64,000 nucleotides of DNA from CAVTWH01 sp963850915 (GTDB taxonomy: Bacteria > Actinomycetota > Actinomycetes > Mycobacteriales > Micromonosporaceae), in contig CAWKND010000005.1 of assembly GCA_963850915.1 (NCBI GenBank), forward strand, positions 434,001-498,000, written 5' to 3'. The position numbers and the translations under genes are program-made. Positions within the stretch are counted from its first letter, which is position 1. Every line of letters begins with the position of its first letter. Positions 29,665 through 36,740 of this stretch are shown here, one piece after another. A model generated the notes under the pieces. The model did no database searches. It had not been told where the DNA came from and saw only the letters and a list, made by a program, of their open reading frames with translations.

Positions 29665-30207
29665 CTAGGCGGTCGGCGAGGACGGCGCATCCGAAGGCGA
29701 CGACGGCGCCTGGGTATCGCCGGTGATCCGGCTGTTCGCGGTGCGCCCCAACGCTTCCAGTCCGGCGTCGATGTTGTCACCGGCCGGCACGCCGACCAGT
29801 TCTATAGCGAACACGAAGTTGCTGAAGGCGGCGTAGAGCTGGCTGTGGGTACGGAACGCGGCGACGCCGATCCCGGTCAGGATGGTCGGCGGCTCGGCAG
29901 CGGACTTCGCGGTGGCGAGCAGGTTCTTGTACGCGTCGGCACCCCGGTAGACGCTGACCCCGACGTGGTCGCCGGTCTCGAACGCGTCGTAGTCGCAGAC
30001 CTCGCGATCGGTGGGGGCCACGGCCGGGCTGCTGCTCTGGAACGACTCGCCGAGCTGTGTCTCCAGGTCGGCGGCGGTGATGAGGACGCACGGGTCGGGC
30101 AGCGCGGCTGAGTCTCCGAGAGTGTTCGGGTCGCACCCGGTCGCCGTGGTGGCGAGCGTGAGCGCGGTCAAAGTAGTCAGTACGACGGGGAGGAGTCGGT
30201 TACCCAT
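29665..30207 (-). CDS. DUF3558-like lipoprotein
   Basis: A 180-residue predicted lipoprotein. After the ATG at 30207 comes a signal (LLPVVLTTLTALTLATTATG) ending in the lipobox residue Cys (TATGCD), which would be acylated. The mature part starts DPCVLITAADLETQLGESF, the beginning of the DUF3558 family, found on the surface of many actinobacteria, and it contains VCDYDAFE and a beta-rich remainder. The C-terminus ends in a Ser/Pro/Asp-rich tail (APSSPSDAPSSPTA). Some DUF3558 members in mycobacteria are linked to virulence factors or ESX secretion, but nothing here shows that. Function unknown. Confidence 0.8.
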   Translation of the reverse strand: MGNRLLPVVLTTLTALTLATTATGCDPNTLGDSAALPDPCVLITAADLETQLGESFQSSSPAVAPTDREVCDYDAFETGDHVGVSVYRGADAYKNLLATAKSAAEPPTILTGIGVAAFRTHSQLYAAFSNFVFAIELVGVPAGDNIDAGLEALGRTANSRITGDTQAPSSPSDAPSSPTA

Positions 30208-30278
30208 CCCGTAACCCTTCCGGTACGGACGGTGTGCCGTCAACTCGCGTTCGGGCCGCCGTGCGGCATGCTGGAGCG

Positions 30279-30641
30279 GTGCTGCTCATTGTGGATGCCG
30301 CGAACGTGGTCGGCTCGCGACCGGACGGCTGGTGGCACGACCGGCTCGGCGCCGCGCGCCGGCTGCGCGACGCGCTGGTACCGGTCGCGGCCGACGGAGT
30401 GCCCGGCCTGCCCGGGCCGCTCACGGTCGTGCTGGTGGTAGAGGGCCGGGCGGCGGCGCTGGCCACCGAGCCCGGCCCGCCGGAGGTCACCGTGGTCGCG
30501 GCGCCAGCCTCCGGCGATGACCAGATCGTTTCCCTGGTACGGGGCGCCGCAACCACTGTGGTGACCGCGGATCGCGGGTTGCGGGAACGCGTCCGCCAAC
30601 TCGGTGCCGACGTCCTGGGACCGCGCTCGCTGCCCTATTAG
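30279..30641 (+). CDS. NYN/PIN-like domain protein (YacP-like)
   Basis: A 120-residue protein. It begins LLIVDAANVVGSRPDGWW, the NYN domain's first strand with the metal-binding Asp and Asn, continues with a helix (LGAARRLRDALVPV), then VVLVVEGRA, and ends ASGDDQIVSLV and TVVTADRGLRERVRQLGADV, which carries the remaining acidic residues of the active site. This fold is a small RNase module, as in YacP of Bacillus. The GTG at 30279 (GGAG in front) puts the first strand at the N-terminus as in relatives. It converges with the helicase, five bases apart. Activity is inferred from the fold. Confidence 0.72.
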   Translation: MLLIVDAANVVGSRPDGWWHDRLGAARRLRDALVPVAADGVPGLPGPLTVVLVVEGRAAALATEPGPPEVTVVAAPASGDDQIVSLVRGAATTVVTADRGLRERVRQLGADVLGPRSLPY

Positions 30642-30645
30642 CGGG

Positions 30646-33171
30646 TCAGAGCTGGCCGACCGCCAGTACCCGCACCGCTGCCGCGCCGATCTCGTCGGAG
30701 CTGGCCAGGTCCACCTCGGCGCTGATGCCCCAGTCGTGGTCGCCGGCCGGGTCGTCGAAGACCTGCCGGACCCGCCAGAGTTGCCGGCCGTCCTGCACCA
30801 CGCCCTGCTCGATGAGGAGCAGCTTCGGCCCGCGCGCGTCCGGCCCGACCCCGAGGTCGGCGTGCTCGGCGTAGTACTCCTCCATCGCCTCGGCCCAGGC
30901 TTCGCCGCTCCAGCCGTTCTCCAGGTCGAGTTCGCCCAACTCGTCGTACCGGCGCAGCGCGGCCAGCTCCACCCGGCGGAACAGCGCGTTGCGGACCAGT
31001 ACCCGGAAGGCGCGCGGGTTGGTGGTGACGGCGGGCGGCCGCTCGTCCAGGGCCGCCACGGGGTCAACGGAGTCGGACGGCGAGCGCAGCCGCTCCCACT
31101 CGTCGATGAGGCTGGAGTCGACCTGGCGGACCAGCTCGCCCAGCCACTCGATGATGTCGGTCAACTCCTCGGTACGCGACTCCTCGGGAATGGTCTGCCG
31201 CAGGGCCCGGTACGCGTCGGCCAGGTAGCGCAGTACCAACCCTTCCGAGCGGGTCAGCGCGTAGAAGTTGACGTACTCCACGAAGGTCATGGCGCGCTCG
31301 TACATGTCGCGTACCACCGACTTGGGCGCCAGCTGGTGGTCGGCCACCCACGGATGGCCACGCTGGTACGTCTCGTACGCCGCGTCCAGCAGCTCGGCCA
31401 GTGGACGTGGGTGGGTGACCTCTTCGAGCAGGTCCATCCGCTCCTCGTACTCGATGCCCTCGGCCTTCATCGCGGCCACCGCCTCGCCACGGGCCTTGAA
31501 GCGTTGGGCGGACAGGATCTGCCGGGGATCGTCCAATGTGGACTCGATGACGGAGACCGCGTCCAGCGCGTACGTCAGCGACTCCCGGTCCAGCAACTCC
31601 AGTGCTGCCAAGGCAAACGGTGACAGCGGCTGGTTGAGTGCGAAGTCCAGCTGCAGGTCGACGGTGAGCCGGATGCGCCGGCCGTGCTCGTCCGGCTCGG
31701 CCAGCCGCTCCACCACGCCGCCGGCCAGCAGCGCCCGGTAGATGGCGATGGCCCGGCGGATGTGCCGGCGCTGGGCCGGCCGGTCCTCGTGGCTGTCGGT
31801 GAGCAGGTGGCGCATGGCCGGGAAGGCGTCGCCCGGCCGGCCGATGACGTTGAGCAGCATCGAGTGGCTGACCTGGAACCGGGAGGCGAGCGGCTCCGGG
31901 TCGGCGGCGACCAGCCGGTCGAAGGTCGGCTTGCCCCAACCGATCGAGCCCTCGGGCGGCTTCTTGCGTACCACCTTGCGCCGCTTGTGTGCGTCGTCGC
32001 CGGCCTTGGCCAGTGCCCGTTCGTTGTCGATGACGTGCTCAGGTGCTTGCACCACAACGGTTCCGACCGTGTCGTAGCCGGCCCGTCCGGCGCGGCCGGC
32101 GATCTGGTGGAACTCGCGAGCCTGCAGCAGCCGGGTCTTCACCCCGTCGTACTTGGACAGGCCGGTGAACAGGACGGTACGGATCGGTACGTTGATGCCG
32201 ACGCCCAGCGTGTCGGTACCACAGATGACTTTCAGCAGGCCGGCCTGCGCGAGGGTCTCCACCAGCCGGCGGTACTTGGGCAGCAGGCCGGCGTGGTGTA
32301 CGCCGATTCCGTGGCGTACCAACCGGGACAGCACCTTGCCGAACCCGGCGGTGAACCGGAACCCGCCGATCGCCTCGGCGATGGCATCCTTCTCGGCGCG
32401 GGTACACACGTTGACGCTCATCAGCGCCTGCGCCCGCTCCAGCGCCGCGGCCTGAGTGAAGTGCACGACGTAGATGGGCGCCTGATGGGTCTCCAGCAGT
32501 TCGGTGAGCGTCTCGTGCAGCGGCGTCATGACGAACCGGAAGTGCAGCGGGACAGGGCGTTCCGCGGTGGCCACCACGGCGGTCGGCCGGCCGGTACGCC
32601 GGGTCAGGTCCTCCTGGAACCGGGTGACATCGCCGAGGGTGGCCGACATCAGCACGAACTGCGCCTGCGGCAGCTCGATCAGCGGTACCTGCCAGGCCCA
32701 GCCCCGGTCCGGGTCGGCGTAGAAGTGGAACTCGTCCATCACCACCTGACCGACGTCGGCGTCCCTACCGTCGCGCAGCGCGATGTTCGCCAGGATCTCG
32801 GCGGTGCAGCAGATGATCGGGGCGTCCGAGTTGACGCTCGCGTCGCCGGTGAGCATGCCGACGTTGTGCGCCCCGAAGACGTCGCAGAGCGCGAAGAACT
32901 TCTCCGAGACGAGTGCCTTGATCGGCGCCGTATAGAAGGTGGTCCGCCCGTCGCCGATGGCAGCGAAGTGCGCCCCGGTCGCGATGAGGCTCTTGCCGGA
33001 GCCGGTGGGGGTACCCACGATGACGTTTGCCCCGGAAACGACCTCGATGAGCGCTTCCTCCTGGTGCGGATAGAGCGTCAGCCCCTGCTCCGCGGCCCAG
33101 GACGCGAATGCGTCGTACAGCGAATCGGGATTGGTGTCGGCGCGCGGCGGCAGGCGATCGGTCAGCGTCAT
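30646..33171 (-). CDS. DEAD/DEAH-box helicase with DUF3516 C-terminal domain
   Basis: An 841-residue superfamily-2 helicase. Motifs in order: Q-like LTLYPHQEEALIEV, Walker A GTPTGSGKSLIATG, YTAPIKALVSEKF, Walker B VVMDEFHFYADPDRG, SAT in LMSATLGDVTRF, then the second RecA domain with HHAGLLPKYRRLVE, VICGTDTLGVGINVPIRTV and motif VI HQIAGRAGRAGYDTVG. The C-terminal half (about residues 370-841) matches the DUF3516 extension found with this helicase in actinobacteria. The Ski2-like core suggests RNA work, but no substrate is known. The ATG at 33171 has GATGGAGCGG in front; the longer frame runs through a 15-bp tandem repeat upstream. Confidence 0.9.
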   Translation of the reverse strand: MTLTDRLPPRADTNPDSLYDAFASWAAEQGLTLYPHQEEALIEVVSGANVIVGTPTGSGKSLIATGAHFAAIGDGRTTFYTAPIKALVSEKFFALCDVFGAHNVGMLTGDASVNSDAPIICCTAEILANIALRDGRDADVGQVVMDEFHFYADPDRGWAWQVPLIELPQAQFVLMSATLGDVTRFQEDLTRRTGRPTAVVATAERPVPLHFRFVMTPLHETLTELLETHQAPIYVVHFTQAAALERAQALMSVNVCTRAEKDAIAEAIGGFRFTAGFGKVLSRLVRHGIGVHHAGLLPKYRRLVETLAQAGLLKVICGTDTLGVGINVPIRTVLFTGLSKYDGVKTRLLQAREFHQIAGRAGRAGYDTVGTVVVQAPEHVIDNERALAKAGDDAHKRRKVVRKKPPEGSIGWGKPTFDRLVAADPEPLASRFQVSHSMLLNVIGRPGDAFPAMRHLLTDSHEDRPAQRRHIRRAIAIYRALLAGGVVERLAEPDEHGRRIRLTVDLQLDFALNQPLSPFALAALELLDRESLTYALDAVSVIESTLDDPRQILSAQRFKARGEAVAAMKAEGIEYEERMDLLEEVTHPRPLAELLDAAYETYQRGHPWVADHQLAPKSVVRDMYERAMTFVEYVNFYALTRSEGLVLRYLADAYRALRQTIPEESRTEELTDIIEWLGELVRQVDSSLIDEWERLRSPSDSVDPVAALDERPPAVTTNPRAFRVLVRNALFRRVELAALRRYDELGELDLENGWSGEAWAEAMEEYYAEHADLGVGPDARGPKLLLIEQGVVQDGRQLWRVRQVFDDPAGDHDWGISAEVDLASSDEIGAAAVRVLAVGQL

Positions 33172-33210
33172 GGCCGCTCCATCTTCCCCGCTCGACCCGG
33201 CCCACACCAA

Positions 33211-33255
33211 TCGCGGCCGGTCCAGTCGCGGCCGGTCCAGTCGCGGTCGGGCTCC
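33211..33255. repeat. Tandem 15-bp repeat between the helicase and the DAHP synthase leader
   Basis: TCGCGGCCGGTCCAG occurs at 33211-33225 and 33226-33240, with a degenerate third copy from 33241. It lies between divergent genes, about 40 bases upstream of both their probable starts. Confidence 0.7.
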
Positions 33256-33289
33256 GCGCGCGGGCAATGAGGTCGCGCGGGCGATGGGG

Positions 33290-33295
33290 TATAGT
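33290..33295 (+). promoter_or_regulatory. Probable -10 box (TATAGT) for a leaderless transcript
   Basis: TATAGT matches the actinobacterial -10 pattern TANNNT. Six bases separate it from GTG at 33302, so transcription would start at or next to that codon and give a leaderless leader-peptide mRNA. No clear -35 is visible. Confidence 0.5.
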
Positions 33296-33301
33296 CGCGG
33301 C

Positions 33302-33364
33302 GTGGTCCTCCGGTATTGGCGCTTTACGTTGGCTCTGGGTCGAGCCGACGCGCTGTTGCGCTGA
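33302..33364 (+). CDS. Leader peptide of the DAHP synthase attenuator
   Basis: GTG at 33302 opens a 20-codon ORF ending TGA at 33362-33364, with adjacent Tyr-Trp-Arg-Phe codons (peptide VLRYWRF near its start). All three aromatic amino acids, end products of the pathway whose first enzyme is encoded 112 bases downstream, occur within four codons. A terminator hairpin follows at 33387-33409. This is the arrangement of transcription attenuation: the ribosome would stall when aminoacyl-tRNAs for these residues are scarce. An in-frame ATG at 33284 (overlapping the TATAGT box) would add MGYSRG, including one more Tyr. No ribosome-binding site is needed if the mRNA is leaderless. The role is inferred. 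Confidence 0.65.
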   Translation: MVLRYWRFTLALGRADALLR

Positions 33365-33412
33365 CCGCGACCACCCAGAGCCAGCAGGGCAGAGACACCG
33401 TCTCTGCCCTTT
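33330..33412 (+). promoter_or_regulatory. Attenuator region: upstream stem and terminator hairpin
   Basis: TGGCTCTGGGT (33330-33340), inside the leader ORF just after the aromatic codons, pairs perfectly with ACCCAGAGCCA (33373-33383). Directly after it GGGCAGAGAC (33387-33396) and GTCTCTGCCC (33400-33409) form a perfect 10-bp hairpin with a 3-base loop followed by TTTG, a terminator shape. A further hairpin (CCGGCAGC 33421-33428 with GCTGCCGG 33445-33452) lies before the gene. A clean antiterminator pairing is not obvious by eye. Confidence 0.6.
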
Positions 33413-33475
33413 GTCGTTCACCGGCAGCTGACTCGGGTCGAGAGGCTGCCGGCCTGACCGCAGACAGGAAGATCG

Positions 33476-34564
33476 ATGTCCGCCTCCGCCCCTGACAACG
33501 CCCCGGAGACCGCACCCACCGGCTCCGCTACCAGCGACCTGCATGTCGCCAGCTTCCAGCCGCTCATCTCGCCGCACGAACTGCTCGCCGAACTCCCGCT
33601 CGGCCCGGACCGCGCGCGGGTGGTCCGAGATAGCCGGGACCAGGTCCGGCGGGTACTCGCCGGCGAGGACGACCGGGTGGTCGTGGTGGTCGGCCCGTGC
33701 TCGGTGCACGACCCGGCAGCCGCCCTGGAGTACGCCCACCGCCTCGCCCCGCTCGCCGCACAGCTGCGCGACGAGCTGACCATCGTGATGCGGGTGTACT
33801 TCGAAAAGCCGCGTACCACCCTGGGCTGGAAGGGTCTCATCAACGACCCCGACCTGGACGGCTCCTTCGACGTGCACAAGGGCCTGCGGATGGCGCGCCG
33901 GCTGCTGCTCGACGTACTCGACCTGGGCCTCCCGGTGGGCTGCGAGTTCCTCGACCCGACCAGCCCGCAGTACATCGCCGACACCGCGACGTGGGGCGCG
34001 ATCGGCGCGCGTACCTCGGAGAGCCAGGTACACCGCCAGCTCGCCTCCGGCCTGTCCATGCCGGTCGGCTTCAAGAACGCCACCGACGGCAACGTCCAGG
34101 TCGCGGTCGACGCCTGCCAGGTAGCGCTGAGCGGGCACGTGTTCTTCGGTGTCGACGACGCCGGCCGGGCCGCCGTGGTGAGCACCACCGGCAACCCGGA
34201 CGCGCACGTCATCCTGCGCGGCGGGCACACCCCCAACTACGGCGAGGCCGACATCGCGGATGCGTTGGCGCTGTTGGAAAAGGCCGGCCGCCCACGGCAC
34301 CTGGTGGTGGATGCCAGTCACGGCAACAGCGGCAAGGACCACGTCCGCCAGGCGACCGTCGGTGCCGAGATCGCCGGCCAGATCGCCGCGGGGGAGCGGG
34401 GCATCGCCGGGGTCATGCTGGAGAGCTTCCTGCTGCCCGGCCGCCAGGACATCGGCCCCGACATGGTGTACGGCCGCAGCGTCACCGACGCCTGCATGGC
34501 CTGGGAGACAACCGAAGTGGTACTCGCACAGCTCGCCGACGCGGTCCGCGCCCGGCGCGGCTGA
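33476..34564 (+). CDS. aroG: 3-deoxy-7-phosphoheptulonate synthase (DAHP synthase, class I)
   Basis: DAHP synthase joins phosphoenolpyruvate and erythrose-4-phosphate, the first step to chorismate and the aromatic amino acids. The 362-residue protein is the E. coli AroF/G/H type: VVVGPCSVHDP with the metal-binding Cys, VMRVYFEKPRTTLGWKGLI with the substrate Lys/Arg, NPDAHVILRGGHTPNYG, and HLVVDASHGNSGKDH. Most actinobacteria also have a class II enzyme, so this is likely a second, separately regulated isoenzyme. CAGGAAG precedes the ATG at 33476. It lies downstream of an aromatic leader peptide and terminator, so transcription is probably controlled by attenuation. The symbol is a family label; aroF or aroH would fit equally. 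Confidence 0.92.
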   Translation: MSASAPDNAPETAPTGSATSDLHVASFQPLISPHELLAELPLGPDRARVVRDSRDQVRRVLAGEDDRVVVVVGPCSVHDPAAALEYAHRLAPLAAQLRDELTIVMRVYFEKPRTTLGWKGLINDPDLDGSFDVHKGLRMARRLLLDVLDLGLPVGCEFLDPTSPQYIADTATWGAIGARTSESQVHRQLASGLSMPVGFKNATDGNVQVAVDACQVALSGHVFFGVDDAGRAAVVSTTGNPDAHVILRGGHTPNYGEADIADALALLEKAGRPRHLVVDASHGNSGKDHVRQATVGAEIAGQIAAGERGIAGVMLESFLLPGRQDIGPDMVYGRSVTDACMAWETTEVVLAQLADAVRARRG

Positions 34565-34588
34565 CAGGTCACGGGTTGGCGATTTACG

Positions 34589-34638
34589 TGATCGCGAAGA
34601 GTTTTGGGGGCCAGCAAACCCGAAACTCTTCGCGATCA
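34589..34638. repeat. REP-like palindrome after the DAHP synthase gene
   Basis: TGATCGCGAAGAGTTT (34589-34604) and AAACTCTTCGCGATCA (34623-34638) are exact 16-bp inverted arms around an 18-base loop. It is related to the element at 10819-10867 (shared TGATCnCG..AAGA and GATCATGAA). It can also serve as terminator of the upstream gene and ends 10 bases before the next start. Confidence 0.7.
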
Positions 34639-34648
34639 TGAAAGCGGC

Positions 34649-35434
34649 ATGTCTGTTTTCGCGCTCCGGCGCGGCGGGCCGGGCAGTGCCGTGGTGCTGC
34701 ACGTACCGCACGGGTCGCGGGAGCTGACAGCGTTGGCGCGTCGGGGGATCCTGCTCGACGACGCGGCGCTGGAGCTGGAACTGGACCGGATGACCGACGC
34801 GCACACCGGGCTGCTCGCCGAGCGGGCAGCGGCTCGAAGCGTTGTCCGGCCGTGGATCCTGGCCAACCGGTACTCGCGGCTGGTGGTCGATCCGGAGCGC
34901 TTCCCGGACGAGCGGGAGGAGATGGCGGCCGTCGGCATGGCGGCTGTCTACACCCGTGACTCGCACGGCAACCCGCTGCGGGACGAGGATCCCGGGCGCG
35001 ACGAGGAGCTGCTGGCACTGCACTACCGGCCGTACGCCGCCGCGATGACCGAGTTGGTGGCGGAGCGGCTGGCGGCAACGGGACGGGTGGTGATCCTGGA
35101 CATCCACTCGTACCCGGCCACGCCACTCCCGTACGAGCTGCACGCAGCCGGCCCGCGACCGGCGATCTGCCTGGGTACCGATGCGTTCCACACGCCGCCC
35201 GCACTGGTCGCCGCCGCCCGGCGCGCCTTCGACGGCTACGGCGACCTGGCGTTGGATACCCCGTTCGCCGGATGCTATGTGCCACTTCGGTTCTACCGCA
35301 CCGAGCCGGCAGTTTCGGCGCTGATGCTGGAGCTCCGCCGCGACGGCTACGTCGAGACGCCGGGTGGCCCGCCGAACGAAGCACTCGACCGGCTGGCCGG
35401 CGCACTGGCCACCCTCATCAACGAGATCGGCTGA
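34649..35434 (+). CDS. N-formylglutamate amidohydrolase family protein
   Basis: A 261-residue hydrolase of the N-formylglutamate amidohydrolase (HutG-like) family, a zinc aminopeptidase-like fold. Family residues seen: VLHVPHGSRELT near the N-terminus with the first His, RLVVDPERFPDEREEM, and VVILDIHSYPATPLPY with the conserved Asp and His. The start of helix FDGYGDLALDTPFAGCYVPL is also typical. HutG members act in histidine breakdown, but no hut genes are near, so the true substrate (N-formyl or another N-acyl amino acid) is open. The ATG at 34649 lies just after a REP-like palindrome; a start at 34604 would sit inside the palindrome and is rejected. Confidence 0.83.
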   Translation: MSVFALRRGGPGSAVVLHVPHGSRELTALARRGILLDDAALELELDRMTDAHTGLLAERAAARSVVRPWILANRYSRLVVDPERFPDEREEMAAVGMAAVYTRDSHGNPLRDEDPGRDEELLALHYRPYAAAMTELVAERLAATGRVVILDIHSYPATPLPYELHAAGPRPAICLGTDAFHTPPALVAAARRAFDGYGDLALDTPFAGCYVPLRFYRTEPAVSALMLELRRDGYVETPGGPPNEALDRLAGALATLINEIG

Positions 35435-35458
35435 GCGGCGAGAGCCGGCGGCGGGGCG

Positions 35459-36070
35459 TCAGCTCTGCCACTGGGCCGCGACGGCACGTAGCTCCTCGCG
35501 GCTCCAACTGAGCGTCCCGTCGCGGAGCGCGGCGAGTACGCCGTCGACCCAGTGCAGTTCGGCCTCGGTGACCGCGCGCAAGTACTCCGTCTCGAGCATG
35601 GTGACCCGGGGGATCTGGAAGCCTTCCAGCTCGGTGGCGAGCATCGCGTCCCGCTCGGCCAGCCGCTGGACGAGTAGTTCGCGGCGCTGGGCGAGCAGCT
35701 CCTCGGTGGTCTGCGGGCTGAGCATCGGCAGGAAGGACAGTGCCGCCGGGAACTCCGGGTACTCGTTGCGCGGCTCGGCCAGGATCTCGGCCATCCACTG
35801 CCGGGTGGCGGCGGTACCCGCGTCGGTCAGCTCGTAGCTGGTCCGCTCGGGGTACTGCTGATCGCGGCTGGTCTCGCGCACCTTGACCAGACCGGCCTCG
35901 GCCAGCCTGTTGATCATCTTGTACAGGCTGGCCCGCTGCCCGACGTTGATCACCTGGTCCTTGCCCCACTGCCGGATGAGCTGCTGCATGCCGTAGGGGT
36001 GCAGTGGCCCGTCCACCAGGAGCCCCAGGATGGCCAGGGCCAGTGGAGATCGCCGGAAGCTCGTACTCAT
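35459..36070 (-). CDS. PadR family transcriptional regulator
   Basis: A 203-residue regulator. The N-terminal winged helix is PadR-type: PLALAILGLLVDGPLHPYGMQQLI, then GQRASLYKMINRLAEAGLVKV with the recognition helix and ERTSYELTDAGTAATRQW with the wing. The C-terminal half (AQRRELLVQRLAERDAML and on) is the helical dimerisation arm of the longer PadR subfamily. It is divergent from a small gene at 36140 across 69 bases packed with nested inverted repeats, which are very likely its operator. In this family a ligand usually releases repression. The target is inferred to be the divergent gene and possibly the flavin monooxygenase following it. Confidence 0.92.
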   Translation of the reverse strand: MSTSFRRSPLALAILGLLVDGPLHPYGMQQLIRQWGKDQVINVGQRASLYKMINRLAEAGLVKVRETSRDQQYPERTSYELTDAGTAATRQWMAEILAEPRNEYPEFPAALSFLPMLSPQTTEELLAQRRELLVQRLAERDAMLATELEGFQIPRVTMLETEYLRAVTEAELHWVDGVLAALRDGTLSWSREELRAVAAQWQS

Positions 36071-36085
36071 GCGTTGAAGTTACAC

Positions 36086-36132
36086 TAGTTCCACGCGCTC
36101 TAGTTGCCACGACACTAGTGCGTGTGGAACTA
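36086..36132. promoter_or_regulatory. Nested inverted repeats in the PadR divergon, probable operator
   Basis: Outer arms TAGTTCCAC (36086-36094) and GTGGAACTA (36124-36132) are exact complements, and inner arms CTAGT (36100-36104) and ACTAG (36114-36118) form a second one. The motif CTAGT occurs three times. The block fills the space between the divergent starts at 36070 and 36140. Confidence 0.65.
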
Positions 36133-36139
36133 TCTGCTC

Positions 36140-36712
36140 ATGACAATCACCGAGAGCACCGAAGCAACCGAAGCCGCCGGAATCACAGCCGCCGGAGCTA
36201 CAGCCGCCGGAACCACGGCCGTCGGAACAACCGAGGCCGGTCGAACTACAGCCGCCGCCGCGGGCCGGCTCCGGATCCACGCTGACCATGTGATGACCAA
36301 GCGGCTGGGCAACTGGACCACCGAGCGCAGCTTCGAGATCCGGACCCGGCGCGGGGCGGCCGTGATCGACCTGCGCTCGCCGGAGATCGCCCCGGGCGAT
36401 ATCGAGCTGCACGTGGAGATCGACCACGGCATGATCAAATTGCTGCTGCCGGTGGACGCCACCGTCGACCACTGGGGCCTCCAGTGGACCGGCCCGGGCA
36501 AGGTCAAGGACGGCGAGGGCGGCTGGGGCGGCGGTGGACGCCACGTCCGGATCACCGGCACTGTCCACAGTGGTGAGATCCGGATACACCGCGGTGGCAT
36601 CGCCATGCTGTCGGCCATGTTCTCCCGCGCGTACCTCGACGACCTCCGCCGCGCCCACCGCGAGGGCACCATGCCGACCGTGGACGACCCGACCCGTACC
36701 CCCGCTTCTTGA
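36140..36712 (+). CDS. Hypothetical protein with repetitive Thr/Ala/Gly N-terminus
   Basis: I do not recognise a named family for this 190-residue protein. The N-terminus (about residues 3-45) is a low-complexity Thr/Ala/Gly/Glu run (ITAAGATAAGTTAVGTTEAG) encoded by near-tandem GCCGCCGGA-type repeats. The rest is beta-rich (SFEIRTRRGAAVIDLRSPEI, DIELHVEIDHGMIKLLLP, RHVRITGTVHSGEIRIH) and resembles the toast-rack/DUF2154-like sheet of LiaF C-terminal domains, without the usual membrane helices. It ends with a hydrophilic tail. It is divergent from the PadR gene across a palindromic region and is followed 28 bases later by the flavin monooxygenase, so it is probably a PadR target. Confidence 0.6.
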   Translation: MTITESTEATEAAGITAAGATAAGTTAVGTTEAGRTTAAAAGRLRIHADHVMTKRLGNWTTERSFEIRTRRGAAVIDLRSPEIAPGDIELHVEIDHGMIKLLLPVDATVDHWGLQWTGPGKVKDGEGGWGGGGRHVRITGTVHSGEIRIHRGGIAMLSAMFSRAYLDDLRRAHREGTMPTVDDPTRTPAS

Positions 36713-36740
36713 ATCGCCACAACCCCAGGAGGAGAAGCAA

